DNA from: JACVRW01 sp963803245
Lineage (GTDB): Bacteria; Actinomycetota; Thermoleophilia; Solirubrobacterales; Thermoleophilaceae
DNA: 64,000 bases
Direction of reading: 5' to 3'
NCBI GenBank assembly: GCA_963803245.1
Contig: CAWDLI010000018.1
Coordinates: 124,001-188,000 of the forward strand
Position numbers and translations under genes: made by a program
Shown here: positions 17,477 to 26,443 of the stretch, in pieces
Layout of the letters: every line of letters starts with the position of its first letter
Numbering within the stretch: position 1 is the first letter of the stretch
The notes under the pieces: model-generated
What the model was told of the DNA's origin: nothing
Database searches by the model: none
What the model saw: the letters and a program-made list of their open reading frames with translations, nothing else

Positions 17477-18904
17477 TACGCCCAGCCCGCCACGTCAGCC
17501 CCGCCCTCGTGGCTGATGCGCGAGCCGAAGCGCACCAGCGCCGGGTGCGAGGCGATCTTCCCCGCGGCCAGCGCCTCGCCCTGGGCGAAGGCGGTGGCCC
17601 GGTCGAGCAGGCCGGGCGGCACGAAGGAGAACACGTGCCCGACGTACGCGAGATCGGCCACCGAGTTCATCCTCATCACGACCAGGTTGTCGCACTGCGA
17701 GAGCACGTTCTCGTGGATCTTCTGCGGTCGCTGGGTGACCACGATCAGGTAGAGCCCGAACTTGCGGCCTTCGCCCGCGATCCGGATGGCGTCCTCGGTG
17801 GCCAGCGCAGTGAGCGGGTCGAGCGCTTCCGGGGGGCACACGTTCTGAGCCTCGTCGATGACGATGGCCACCGGCTCGCGTCGCCCTCGCTCGCGCCATA
17901 GCCGCTCCAGAACGGCGCCCGCGGTGAGGGTCTGCTCGTCGCGAGTACCGAGCGAGCCGAGGTCCACCACCAGGCACCGCGGGCCCGCCTGGCTAACCAG
18001 CTCATCCAGCAGCGACTCGCCCTCCGGTCCAGGCCAGATGCCGAAGCGATCGATCCCGAGGTTGCGCGCACGCAGCTTGAGGTTTTCGGCCGGCGACTTG
18101 GCGAGGTCCTCCAGGCTGCGAATCGATTCGTCCTCGAGCAGCGTCAGAAGCTCTCCGTACTCCTCGCGGTCGGCGAGCGGGTCGAGGCGCAGCAGACCGG
18201 CCTGGTGGGCGGGGCTCAGGTCGCGGAAGCGGACCCTGATGGCGTCGGGGCCGCCGTACCCGCTTCGGACCTGCACGGATGCCGCGGCGTCGCGGTAGCG
18301 CTCGTCGTCCACGCGCGGCTCGCCGAGGCGCACGTAGTCCGAGTTCGGATCGAGCACCACGACGCGCAGGTTGGTCTCCATCAGCAGGCGCTCGAGCAGC
18401 ACGCCGAGCGAGTAGGTCTTGCCCGAGCCCGACTGGCCGCACAGGAAGGTGTGGCGGCCGAAGCCCGCCGGCATCGAGCTGGAACGGCACGCCGGGGGCG
18501 AGGGCGAGCTCCCCCACGTCGAGCTGTGCGCGGTCGGGACGCGTCGCTTCGAGCCAGGTGCCGACCTCGTCCGGGGTGGCGCGGCGCACGACGGCGTCGT
18601 GGAACGGGCGCCCGTCGCCGTCGAGAACGACGCCATCGCCGCCGCCGGCGCGGACGCGGACCTGCCCGAGCCCCGGCGCGGTGGCGTCCTGGTGGCGGAG
18701 CTCGAGCGACAGCAGCTGGCCCAGGCGGGTGGAGCCATCTCCCTCGATCGCTACGTAGCCGCCGGGCTCCAGCTCCAGCCCGTGCAGCGATACCTGGAAG
18801 TCGAAGCGCCGGCCGTCGACGGAGGTCGCGAGCGCCAGCACGGCCGTCTCGAGCGCTTCCCGCGTCCCGCGATACTCCTCGAGCGATGCGGAAATGTCGG
18901 TCAC
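17476..18904 (-). CDS. HerA-like ATPase (DUF87), one frameshift
   Basis: About 476 aa. The N-terminal frame (MTDISASLEEYRGTREALET; GGYVAIEGDGSTRLGQLLSL) forms a beta-barrel-like HAS domain, and the second frame carries Walker A (HTFLCGQSGSGKTYSLGVLL), Walker B (AIVIDEAQN) and the VTQRPQKIHENVLSQCDN sensor region of the HerA/FtsK class. The frames join at 18464-18466 (an extra base in a CCC run). HerA proteins are hexameric DNA translocases, usually paired with NurA nuclease. No NurA is visible here; the gene sits between two DHA2 transporter genes, so the role is open. Confidence 0.8.
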
Positions 18905-18913
18905 GTCGCGATC

Positions 18914-20519
18914 CTACGCCGCCGCTTCCGCCAGCGACCTGGATGGCAGTCGCCGCGTCAACCAGAGCGACAGCAGCGCCCCGAGAGCGACCGCGCCGAG
19001 TGACAAGCGCAGGGCGTCGAGCTGGGCGTCGCCGTAGTCGTCGGCGACCGCGCCCGCCTGGTCTTGCGTGAGGCCGCCCTTCACGGCAGCGTCCTCGACG
19101 TCGTCGACGGGCACGATGTCGATCCCCTGTTCGGCCCTCGCGACGATCGTCTCTTGCGCCGCCGCGGGAACCTCCGGGTTCGCGGTGATGCGCTCGCTGA
19201 AGCCTGTCGCGAGCGACCCGAGCAGGACCGCGCCGACGATCGCCGTGCCGAGCGAGGACCCGAGGTTCTGGGCGGTGCCCTGAAGCCCGCCCGCCTCGCT
19301 GGTCTGCGTGGGCGCTACGGCGGACATGATCACGTTCCCCAGCTGCGAGGCCAGTAGCCCGGCACCCGCTCCGATCAGAGCCAACGCCACCTTGAAGCCG
19401 GGGTCGTTCAGCGTCACGTCGAGCGTCGCGAGCATCACGAACGCGCCCATGCTGGCCCCGACCAGCCCGATCTGCGCGACCATGCGCGGCGAGCGCCGCG
19501 CGGCGATCCGCGGGCCCATCAGCGCGAAGACGAGCATCGCCACCGACAGGGGCAGAAGGCGCTTGCCGGTCTCGAACGCGTTGAGCCCTACCACGACCTG
19601 CAGATACACCGGGATGACGAAGAACGTGCCCATCAGGACGAACTGCTGACCGACCAGCGACGACAGTCCCGCCCTCAGGTGCGTGATGCGCAGGAGCGCG
19701 GTATCGAGCAGCACGTCGCGGCCCAGGCTGGCCCGGCGCTGCTCCCACGCGACGAATGCCCAGAGCAGAGCGAGACCGCCCAGGACCATGAACGGCACCG
19801 GCGAGAAGCCCAGCGGCGTGATCTCCGTGCCGTCGATCGTCGGCGGCGTGCGCGGCTGGACGAGGCCCCAGACGCTGCTGCGCAGGATCGCGATCACCAT
19901 CAGGCCCAGGCCGGCCGAGGAAAGCGCCACCCCCACGACGTCGAGCTGCGGACGCCGCGCCGGCGCCGGGGGCCTGAGCGAGCTGTCCCCGCAGGAACAG
20001 GATCAGGATCACGACCACGGTCTCCGCCGCGAACACGTAGCGCCACGTGAACTCGGTCGTCACCCAGCCGCCGATCAGGGGGCCGGCGGCAATCGCGACC
20101 GCGGCGATCCCGCCGAGCAGCGCGTACGCCAGCGCCCGGTCCTTGCCCTCGTAGGTGGCGGCGGTGAGCGCCGCGATCGCCGGCACCACGAGCACGGCGC
20201 CGAACCCCTCGACCCCCGACCAGCCGATCAGCAGGACGCCCAGGTTCGGGCTCAGGGCCGTGGTCAGCGACCCGACCCCGTAGATCGCCAGCCCGATGGC
20301 GAACGCCCTGTTCCGGCCGAGGATGTCGCCGAGCTTCGCGCCGAGCAACATGAACGCGGCCATGACGAGCGTGTACAGCGTGATCGCCGTCTGCACGCCC
20401 TGGATCGTCGTGTCGAGGTCCTCGACGATCTGCGAGATCGCCACGTTCATGACGCTCGAGTCGAGCACCATGATGAACTGGGCCGAGGCCAGGATGGCCA
20501 TTGGCAACCACTTGCGCAC
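18914..20519 (-). CDS. MFS transporter, DHA2 family (second copy, one frameshift)
   Basis: About 535 aa from GTG 20519. The first part reads ASAQFIMVLDSSVMNVAISQ, GAKLGDILGRNRAFAIG (motif A) and AAGPLIGGWVTTEFTWRYVF (motif C). The second part, in another frame, has VVGLNAFETGKRLLPLS and GAGAGLLASQLGNVIMSAVA. One extra C in the C5 run at 19968-19972 joins them (PARRPQLDVVGVALSSAG). Its periplasmic C-terminal loop and last helix are like those of the neighbour at 15911, so the two are probably related by duplication. The gene follows LURP-one after 14 bases. Confidence 0.82.
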
Positions 20520-20533
20520 GCCCGAGCTCCGGT

Positions 20534-21049
20534 TCAGTCGCGCGTGGTGAGCGAGTCGATCGCGACGGTGATCGCGAGGATGAGCGGGGTGTCCTCGCCT
20601 GCTGCGATGTCGACGCCGTAGCAGTCCCGCACCCGGAACCATTTCTTGGAGATCTCCGCGACCGTGTCGCCGTCGCGCTCGATCTCGTACTCGTGGTCGA
20701 CGATGTTCCCGTGCGCCTTCATGTCGGCACCGTTCTCCACGTCGATGGCGAACCGATCTCGTAGACCGACCAGCGCCTTCCGAACGGTCGCGACGGTGTC
20801 GCCGTTGCGCTCTATGGCGATCTTGTCGCGAATGCTGAGCTTGCGCTCCTGGATCTGGGCAACCTCGTTCCCGGAGGAGTCCTCGAGCACGAACGTCTGC
20901 CGTATGCGCAGCGCCTTCCCGTTGACCTTGTAGGCGCGGTCGCCCCGGTCGTTCTCGATCCAGAAGTCGTCCCCGATCGCCAGCAGCTTCTCGCGCATGA
21001 GAAAGCGCTCGCCCTCAGGCTCGTCGGCACGCCGTCGCAGGAAGCCCAT
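20534..21049 (-). CDS. LURP-one-related (Tubby-like fold) protein
   Basis: 171 aa. Repeating beta-strand pairs typical of LURP-one/DUF567 proteins: LAIGDDFWIENDRGDRAYKV, KALRIRQTFVLEDSSGNEVA, ERKLSIRDKIAIERNGDTVA and KKWFRVRDCYGVDIAAGEDT. These fold as a 12-stranded barrel around a central helix, related to Tubby C-terminal domains and scramblases, and are common in actinobacterial stress clusters; the biochemical role is unproven. Divergent from the CYTH gene, with palindrome site D between them. It is the first gene of a minus-strand run into the transporters. Confidence 0.85.
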   Translation of the reverse strand: MGFLRRRADEPEGERFLMREKLLAIGDDFWIENDRGDRAYKVNGKALRIRQTFVLEDSSGNEVAQIQERKLSIRDKIAIERNGDTVATVRKALVGLRDRFAIDVENGADMKAHGNIVDHEYEIERDGDTVAEISKKWFRVRDCYGVDIAAGEDTPLILAITVAIDSLTTRD

Positions 21050-21084
21050 CTCGTCGGACCGTACGATGACATCCCGGCCTGCAC

Positions 21085-21103
21085 ATCACCCCATAGGGGT
21101 GAC
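21085..21103. promoter_or_regulatory. Palindrome ATCACCC-N5-GGGTGAC (site D)
   Basis: ATCACCCCATAGGGGTGAC matches 13 of 14 arm positions. It is centred in the 88-bp region between the divergent LURP-one and CYTH genes. A further half site, CCAAATCACCCG at 21105-21116, follows directly and is identical to the flank of site C. A divergent promoter with a dyad and an adjacent half site is a typical operator layout. Confidence 0.6.
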
Positions 21104-21137
21104 GCCAAATCACCCGGCACCGCCGAAGCTATCCGCC

Positions 21138-21917
21138 ATGGCACAAGCCGCCAAGCGACTCGCGGAGCTGCCGGACGAAGATCTGCAGGAGCTGCTCGCC
21201 CTGCTCGGCGGCGCCGACAGCGCCGAGCTCAAGCTGACGGTTCCGGAGGAGCACCAGCGATCAACCGTGAGCGCGCTCGGCATGGATCCCCTCGAGGCAC
21301 AGATCCGCCAGGTCTTCTTCTTCGACACGCCCGACCTGACGCTGAACCAGCAGGGCGTGGTCGTCCGGGCCCGCCGCGTACAGGGCCGCGGCGACGACTC
21401 GGTCGTGAAGCTGCGGCCGGTGGTTCCGGGCGAGCTGCCCGCGGGGATGCGCTCCGCCAAGGACATGGTCGTCGAGGTGGACGCGATGCCGGGGGGATAC
21501 GTCTGCTCGGCTTCGATGAAGGGCACGCTCGGCCCCAATGCCGTCAAGCGCGTCGCGGCCGGCGAGCGGCCGATCCGGAAGCTGTTCTCGAAGGATCAGC
21601 GCCGCTTCTACGACGCGCATGCTCCCGACGGGCTTCGTCTGGACGACCTGACGCTGCTCGGCCCGATCTTCGTGCTCAAGCTCAACATGCGGCCTGAGGG
21701 CTTCCCGGTGCGGAAGCTCGTGGCCGAGATGTGGCTGTACCCGGACGGCACCCGCATCCTCGAGCTGTCCGGCAAGTGCCACCCGTCGGCGATGTTCCAG
21801 GTCGCCGTGGAGTCACGTGCCTTCCTCTCGAGCCAGGGGGTGGATCTCTCCGGCGAGCAGCAGACGAAGACGAAGACCGCGCTGGAGTTCTTCTCGGCTA
21901 ACGCAACGGGCGCGTGA
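21138..21917 (+). CDS. CYTH-domain protein (triphosphate tunnel fold)
   Basis: 259 aa from ATG 21138. After a helical leader (RLAELPDEDLQELLALLGGA) comes ELKLTVPEEHQRS, the ExExK-type start of CYTH in a modified form, then QVFFFDTPDLTLNQQGVVVR ARR and DSVVKLRPV. These are the typical strands that line the tunnel. Family members hydrolyse inorganic or organic triphosphates, or bind polyphosphate. The first motif lacks one of the usual acidic residues, so activity is uncertain. The upstream extension of the open frame crosses the promoter and is rejected. The 3' end overlaps the convergent channel gene by 20 bases. Confidence 0.75.
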   Translation: MAQAAKRLAELPDEDLQELLALLGGADSAELKLTVPEEHQRSTVSALGMDPLEAQIRQVFFFDTPDLTLNQQGVVVRARRVQGRGDDSVVKLRPVVPGELPAGMRSAKDMVVEVDAMPGGYVCSASMKGTLGPNAVKRVAAGERPIRKLFSKDQRRFYDAHAPDGLRLDDLTLLGPIFVLKLNMRPEGFPVRKLVAEMWLYPDGTRILELSGKCHPSAMFQVAVESRAFLSSQGVDLSGEQQTKTKTALEFFSANATGA

Positions 21918-22608
21918 CCGGCTCGCGGCGGCGGCCCAGGTTGCTCACGATCAGCGCCACCACCGTCACCAGGTAGATCTGGCCGAAGAGCATCTCTGCC
22001 ACGGCGAACGTGCGCGTGATGTCGGCCGCCGGCGTCAGGTCGCCATATCCGACCGTGCAAAGCGTCACGAAGCTGAAGTAGAGATTGTCGGACGCCGTGG
22101 TGTGGGCCTGTTCGGTGAAGACGGCATCGGGCTCGAACGCTCCGATCACGCTGTACAGGAACGAGAAGAACATCCCGGCCAGCAGAAAGATCGCGAGCAC
22201 GCCGGCCACGGTGCGGAGCGTCACGGCGCCGTCGTCGCGAAGCGCTCGGAGCAGTCCGCCGGCGAGGGCGATGGGGGCCACCGCCACGAGCAGCCCGTTC
22301 ACGATCCCCGCCGGCGCCGGGGGGACGCTCCCGTGGAGCACCCAGACCACGGCGGCCGCGAAGACCATCAGCATCGCCACGGCCGCCGCCAGCCGAACGA
22401 TCCGCCGGTGCGCACCCGCCGTCCACACGGCGGCCACCAGCGTGGCGGCCTGGAGCGCGATCGTGAGAAGACGGGTGAAGCTCGAGCCCGTGGACAGCAG
22501 CTGGAGCGCGATCGAGGCACTGACGAGGGTCAGGACCAGCCCGTAGTCGACCGGCACGCTTCGCCTGGCGCGGGTGACCCTCTCCTCGCGGGCGGGTGGC
22601 GTGGACAT
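21898..22608 (-). CDS. Two-pore-helix potassium channel family protein
   Basis: 236 aa from ATG 22608. The selectivity filter TLCTVGYGDLTP is unmistakable, followed by the last helix MLFGQIYLVTVVALIVSNLG. Upstream are about five helices (LVLTLVSASIALQLL, IVRLAAAVAMLMVFAAAVVW, GIVNGLLVAVAPIALAGGLL, VAGVLAIFLLAGMFFSFLYS), so the protein is a small voltage-sensor-like or multi-helix channel of the Ion_trans_2 type. No RCK/TrkA-N domain is attached. It is likely to set membrane potential or K+ efflux. It is co-directional with the EamA gene after a 56-base gap. Confidence 0.85.
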   Translation of the reverse strand: MSTPPAREERVTRARRSVPVDYGLVLTLVSASIALQLLSTGSSFTRLLTIALQAATLVAAVWTAGAHRRIVRLAAAVAMLMVFAAAVVWVLHGSVPPAPAGIVNGLLVAVAPIALAGGLLRALRDDGAVTLRTVAGVLAIFLLAGMFFSFLYSVIGAFEPDAVFTEQAHTTASDNLYFSFVTLCTVGYGDLTPAADITRTFAVAEMLFGQIYLVTVVALIVSNLGRRREPVTRPLR

Positions 22609-22664
22609 CTCCTGGGTGCCCGTTCGGCGGCTGCCCCTGCGGTCCTCTGCCCGGGCGGAGCCGT

Positions 22665-23529
22665 TCAGGCGTCGCGCAGCGCCACCTGGGCACCCAGCGC
22701 GGCGCCGGCGCTGGCCGCGACGACCAGCATCACGGCGACGAGCTCGCGCGCGGTCATGCCCTGCCCGAGCACCACCCAGCCGGCCAGCGTGGCCAGGGCC
22801 GGCTCGAGGCTCATGAGCACGCCGAACACGCTCTGCGGCATGCGCCGGAGCGCCTCGAGCTCGAGCGAGTAGGGGATCACGGACGAGAGCACCGCCACGG
22901 CCGCGCCGGTGGCGAGGACCGCGGGCAACAGCAGCTCGCCGCCGCCGTCCGCCACGCCCACCGGGAGCAGCACCGCGCCGGCCACCACCATCGCCAGCGC
23001 GAGGCCGCCGCCGCCCGGGAACGCCCGCCCCACCCGCACGCTCAGCAGGATGTACGCGGCCCAGAAGGCGCCGGCGAGCAGGGCGAGCGCCACGCCGGTG
23101 GGGTCGAGATCCGTGGAGCCGAAGTCCGAGAGCAGGAGGATCCCGGCCGCGGCGAGCACGACCCACAGGACGTCGAGCGCACGGCGCGACCCCGCCACCG
23201 CCACGCCCAGCGGACCGACGAACTCGAAGGTCACCGCCACGCCGAGCGGGATCCGGTCGATCGCCTCGTAGAAGGCGAGGTTCATGCCCGGCGAGCGACA
23301 GTCCGAACACCGCTGCCAGGAGGAGGTCTCGCCCGCTGTGCTCGGAGATGCGCGGGCGCCACGCCACGGCCAGCAGCACGGCTCCGATCGCGACGCGGAG
23401 GAACACGGTCCCGCCCGGTCCGGCCTCGTCGAACAGCGTCTTCGCCAGAGCCGCCCCGAACTGAACGGAGAGGGCGGCGCAGAGCACGAGGAGCGGGGCC
23501 GGCACGGACGCCACCGTAGCCACCGGCAT
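22665..23529 (-). CDS. EamA-family (DMT) transporter, one frameshift
   Basis: About 288 aa from ATG 23529. Ten hydrophobic segments in two EamA repeats. The first (PLLVLCAALSVQFGAALAKT; VFLRVAIGAVLLAVAWRP) and the second (TGVALALLAGAFWAAYILLS; SLEPALATLAGWVVLGQGMT) match the RhtA/YddG exporter pattern. An extra base in CCC at 23287-23289 splits GLSLAGMNLAFYEAIDRIPL. Members export amino acids and related metabolites. It is divergent from the PLP enzyme gene, with only 9 bases between the starts. Confidence 0.82.
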
Positions 23530-23538
23530 AATCGAACG

Positions 23539-24728
23539 GTGGCCGCCGGCTACGAGCAGCTGGAGGACGCCTTCCGGGAGATCGACGCCCCCTTCGCGCT
23601 CGTCGACCTCGACGCGATGTGGTCGAACGCCGCGGAGATGCTCACGCGCGCGGGCGGCAGGCCGATCCGTGTGGCCAGCAAGTCGGTGCGCTGCCGCCCT
23701 CTGCTCTCCGCGATCCTGGAGCGCGACCCGGGCTTCCGCGGGCTGATGACCTTCACGTTCCCGAGAGCCTCTGGCTCCACGAGCACGGCTTCCGCGACCT
23801 GCTGCTGGCCTACCCCACCGCCGACCGCGAGGGGCTGGCCCGACTGGGGCGGCTCGAGCCCGAGGGAGCGCCGATCGTGATGGTCGACTCCACCGAGCAG
23901 CTCGACCTGATCGACGCGGCCGCCGGGCCCGGGCGCCGGGCCATACGCCTCTGCATCGAGCTGGACATGGCCTGGTGGCCCGCCGGCGGGCGGATGAAGA
24001 TCGGGGTTCGCCGCTCACCCGTGCGCACGCCCGCGCAGGCGCGCGAGCTCGCGGCCGCGATCGTGAGCCGGCCGGGGTTCGAGCTCGCCGGGCTGATGGG
24101 CTACGAGGCGCACATCGCCGGGCTCGGCGACCGGCCCCTCACCGGTCGCTGGCAGGGCCCCGCGATCCGGTCGATCAAGCGCCGCTCGGTGGCCGAGATC
24201 GCGGAGCGCCGCGCGGCGGTGGTGGCGGCCGTGCGCGAGGTGGCGCCAATCGAGCTGGTGAACGGCGGCGGCACCGGGAGCATCCACACCACCATGCGCG
24301 AGCCCGTCGTGACCGAGGTCACGGCGGGCTCCGGCTTCTACGCCCCCACCCTCTTCGACCGCTACGCCGACTTCACGCTCACCCCCGCCGCGATGTTCGC
24401 GCTGCCCGTGGTGCGGCGCCCGAGCGCGGGCGTTGCCACGCTGCTCGGTGGCGGCTACCACGCGTCGGGACCCGCCGGCCGCGACCGCCTGCCGGAGCCG
24501 TACCTGCCGGCCGGGCTGCGACTGGACGCCCGCGAGGGCGCGGGCGAGGTGCAGACGCCGGTGCTCGGCGCCGCCGCCGCTTCGCTCCGGATCGGGGGCC
24601 GCGTGTACCTGCGGCACGCCAAGGCGGGCGAGCTCTGCGAGCGCTTCGACCGGCTCCATCTCGTGAGCGGCGGCCGGGTGGTGGACGAGGTCCCGACCTA
24701 CCGCGGCGAGGGCCGCACCGAGCTCTAG
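23539..24728 (+). CDS. PLP-dependent amino acid aldolase/deaminase (alanine racemase fold), one frameshift
   Basis: About 396 aa from GTG 23539. The N-terminal frame reads DAPFALVDLDAMWSNAAEML and RPIRVASKSVRCRPLL; the Lys in ASKS is the PLP anchor. The second frame continues HEHGFRDLLLAYPTADREGL, ELVNGGGTGSIHTT and LLGGGYHASGP. One C is missing in the run at 23760-23762. The architecture is that of D-threonine aldolase/D-serine dehydratase-like proteins annotated as amino acid deaminase/aldolase in actinobacteria; homologues often lie near a sugar-lactone oxidase, as here (26440). The true substrate is unknown. Confidence 0.8.
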
Positions 24729-24775
24729 GGCCGGGCCCGAAACTCCAGCGGAGTCGTTGTGTTTCGACGGGCGCC

Positions 24776-26443
24776 ATGCTCGAGCGCAGCCGGCCCGCCG
24801 GCCTCGCAGCGGCAGTCCTCGCCACACTCGTGGCGCTCGTGCTCCTGGTGCCGTCGGGCGGCGCCGCGGCGGACCGCCAGAAGCGTCCGAACGTGCTGGT
24901 CCTGATGACCGACGACCAGACGCTCGAGTCGCTCCGCGTGATGACCAACGTGCGCGAGCAGCTGGCGCGGCGCGGCACCACGTTCACCCGCAGCTTCGTG
25001 TCGTTCGCGCTCTGCTGCCCGTCGCGCGCCACCTTCCTCACCGGTCAGTACGCCCACAACCACGGCGTGCTCGGCAACACCCCGCCGATCGGCGGCTACG
25101 GCAAGCTCGACACGACCAGCTACCTCCCGCTCTGGCTCCAGCGCGCCGGCTACCGAACGATGCACGTGGGCAAGTTCCTGAACGGCTACGGCCGCGACAC
25201 CCCGCCCACCGAAGTGCCTCCGGGCTGGAGCGAGTGGTACGGGTCGGTCGATCCCTCGACCTACCGGTTCTGGGGCTACACGCTGAACGAGAACGGGCTG
25301 CTCAAGACCTACGGGCTCGGCCGCAACCCGATCTTCTACAGCACCGACTTCTACTCCCAGCGGGCGGTGGACCTGATCTCACGCAGCGCCCCGAGCCGCC
25401 AGCCGTTCTTCCTCTCCGTGGCCTTCCTCGCCCCGCACGCCGGCGGCCCGCGCGACCCCGACGATCCGCCCGGCGTCAACACGCCGGCCGTGGCGCCGCG
25501 CCACCGCGACCGCTTCGCCGGCACGCCGCTGCCATCCACCCCCGCCTTCAACGAGGCGAACGTCTCCGACAAGCCGGCGCACATGCGCGCCCTCCGGCGG
25601 ATCGGCCCCGCCCGGGCTCGGCAGATCCAAGAGAACTACCAGCAGCGCCTCGAGTCGCTGCTCGCGGTGGACGAGGGCATCGCCCGCATCCTCCGAGCGC
25701 TGCGAAGCGCCGGCGAGCTGGACGACACCCTCATCGTGTTCACCTCGGACAACGGCTTCTTCCACGGCGAGCACCGGGTGCAGGTGGGCAAGGTGCTCGT
25801 CTACGAGCCATCCATCCGGGTGCCGCTGATCCTCCGCGGCCCGGGCGTGCCGAAGGACAGGCGCCTGGGTCAGCTCGTGATCAACGCCGACCTCGCGCCC
25901 ACGATCCTGGACGCGGCCGGAGCGCGGCCCGGGCGCACCCAGGACGGGCGCTCGCTCTACGGCCTGCTGGAGGACCCGAGACGCGAATGGGGGCGCGACC
26001 TGCTGGTGGAGGGCGGCGGCGTGCCGGGTCGAGGCGAGTTCGACGCGCTGCGCACCTACCGCTACGTGTACGTGAAGTACTCGACCGGAGAGAGCGAGCT
26101 GTACGACCTCGACCGCGACCCTGACCAGCTCCAGAGCCGCCACGCCGATCCGGCGTACGCGGTCATCCGCGGGCGCCTCGCGCGCCGGCTCGAAGCGTTG
26201 AAGACCTGCGCGGGCGCGGGCTGCCGCACCCCGCCGCAGGTGCGGCTGCGGCTGCGCGGCTGCCTCGCGCGCGTCTCAGGAAGCGGGATCGAGTCGGTGG
26301 TCTTCCGCGGCCGCGAGCGTGTGCGCGCGCGCCGCGCGCCCTTCCGCGGGCTGGTGGCGGGACGCAGGCTCCGCGCGCGCGTCACGACCATCGACGGCCG
26401 GATCGTGACGCTGGACCACCGGCTGCCGCGCGCCTGCCGCTAG
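24776..26443 (+). CDS. Secreted type I sulfatase
   Basis: 555 aa from ATG 24776. A Sec-type signal peptide (LAAAVLATLVALVLLVPSGG, cleavage near GAAA/DRQ) precedes PNVLVLMTDDQ, whose Asp pair binds Ca2+. The active-site motif CCPSRATFLTG (C-x-P-S-R) supplies the Cys oxidised to formylglycine. VFTSDNGFFHGEH and the GKVLVYEPSIRVPLILRG region complete the core. After the sulfatase domain (about residue 480) there is an Arg-rich, beta-like tail. Likely hydrolyses sulfate esters of extracellular glycans or other sulfated compounds. It needs FGE; the only one in view is at 13566-14420. The stop shares CTAG with the convergent oxidase gene. Confidence 0.9.
   Translation: MLERSRPAGLAAAVLATLVALVLLVPSGGAAADRQKRPNVLVLMTDDQTLESLRVMTNVREQLARRGTTFTRSFVSFALCCPSRATFLTGQYAHNHGVLGNTPPIGGYGKLDTTSYLPLWLQRAGYRTMHVGKFLNGYGRDTPPTEVPPGWSEWYGSVDPSTYRFWGYTLNENGLLKTYGLGRNPIFYSTDFYSQRAVDLISRSAPSRQPFFLSVAFLAPHAGGPRDPDDPPGVNTPAVAPRHRDRFAGTPLPSTPAFNEANVSDKPAHMRALRRIGPARARQIQENYQQRLESLLAVDEGIARILRALRSAGELDDTLIVFTSDNGFFHGEHRVQVGKVLVYEPSIRVPLILRGPGVPKDRRLGQLVINADLAPTILDAAGARPGRTQDGRSLYGLLEDPRREWGRDLLVEGGGVPGRGEFDALRTYRYVYVKYSTGESELYDLDRDPDQLQSRHADPAYAVIRGRLARRLEALKTCAGAGCRTPPQVRLRLRGCLARVSGSGIESVVFRGRERVRARRAPFRGLVAGRRLRARVTTIDGRIVTLDHRLPRACR

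Noticed and set aside
18381..20642. A 753-residue minus-strand frame taken as one protein
   Set aside because: Only its first third is transporter sequence; the rest is out-of-frame reading after the 19968 indel and runs over the HerA-like gene.
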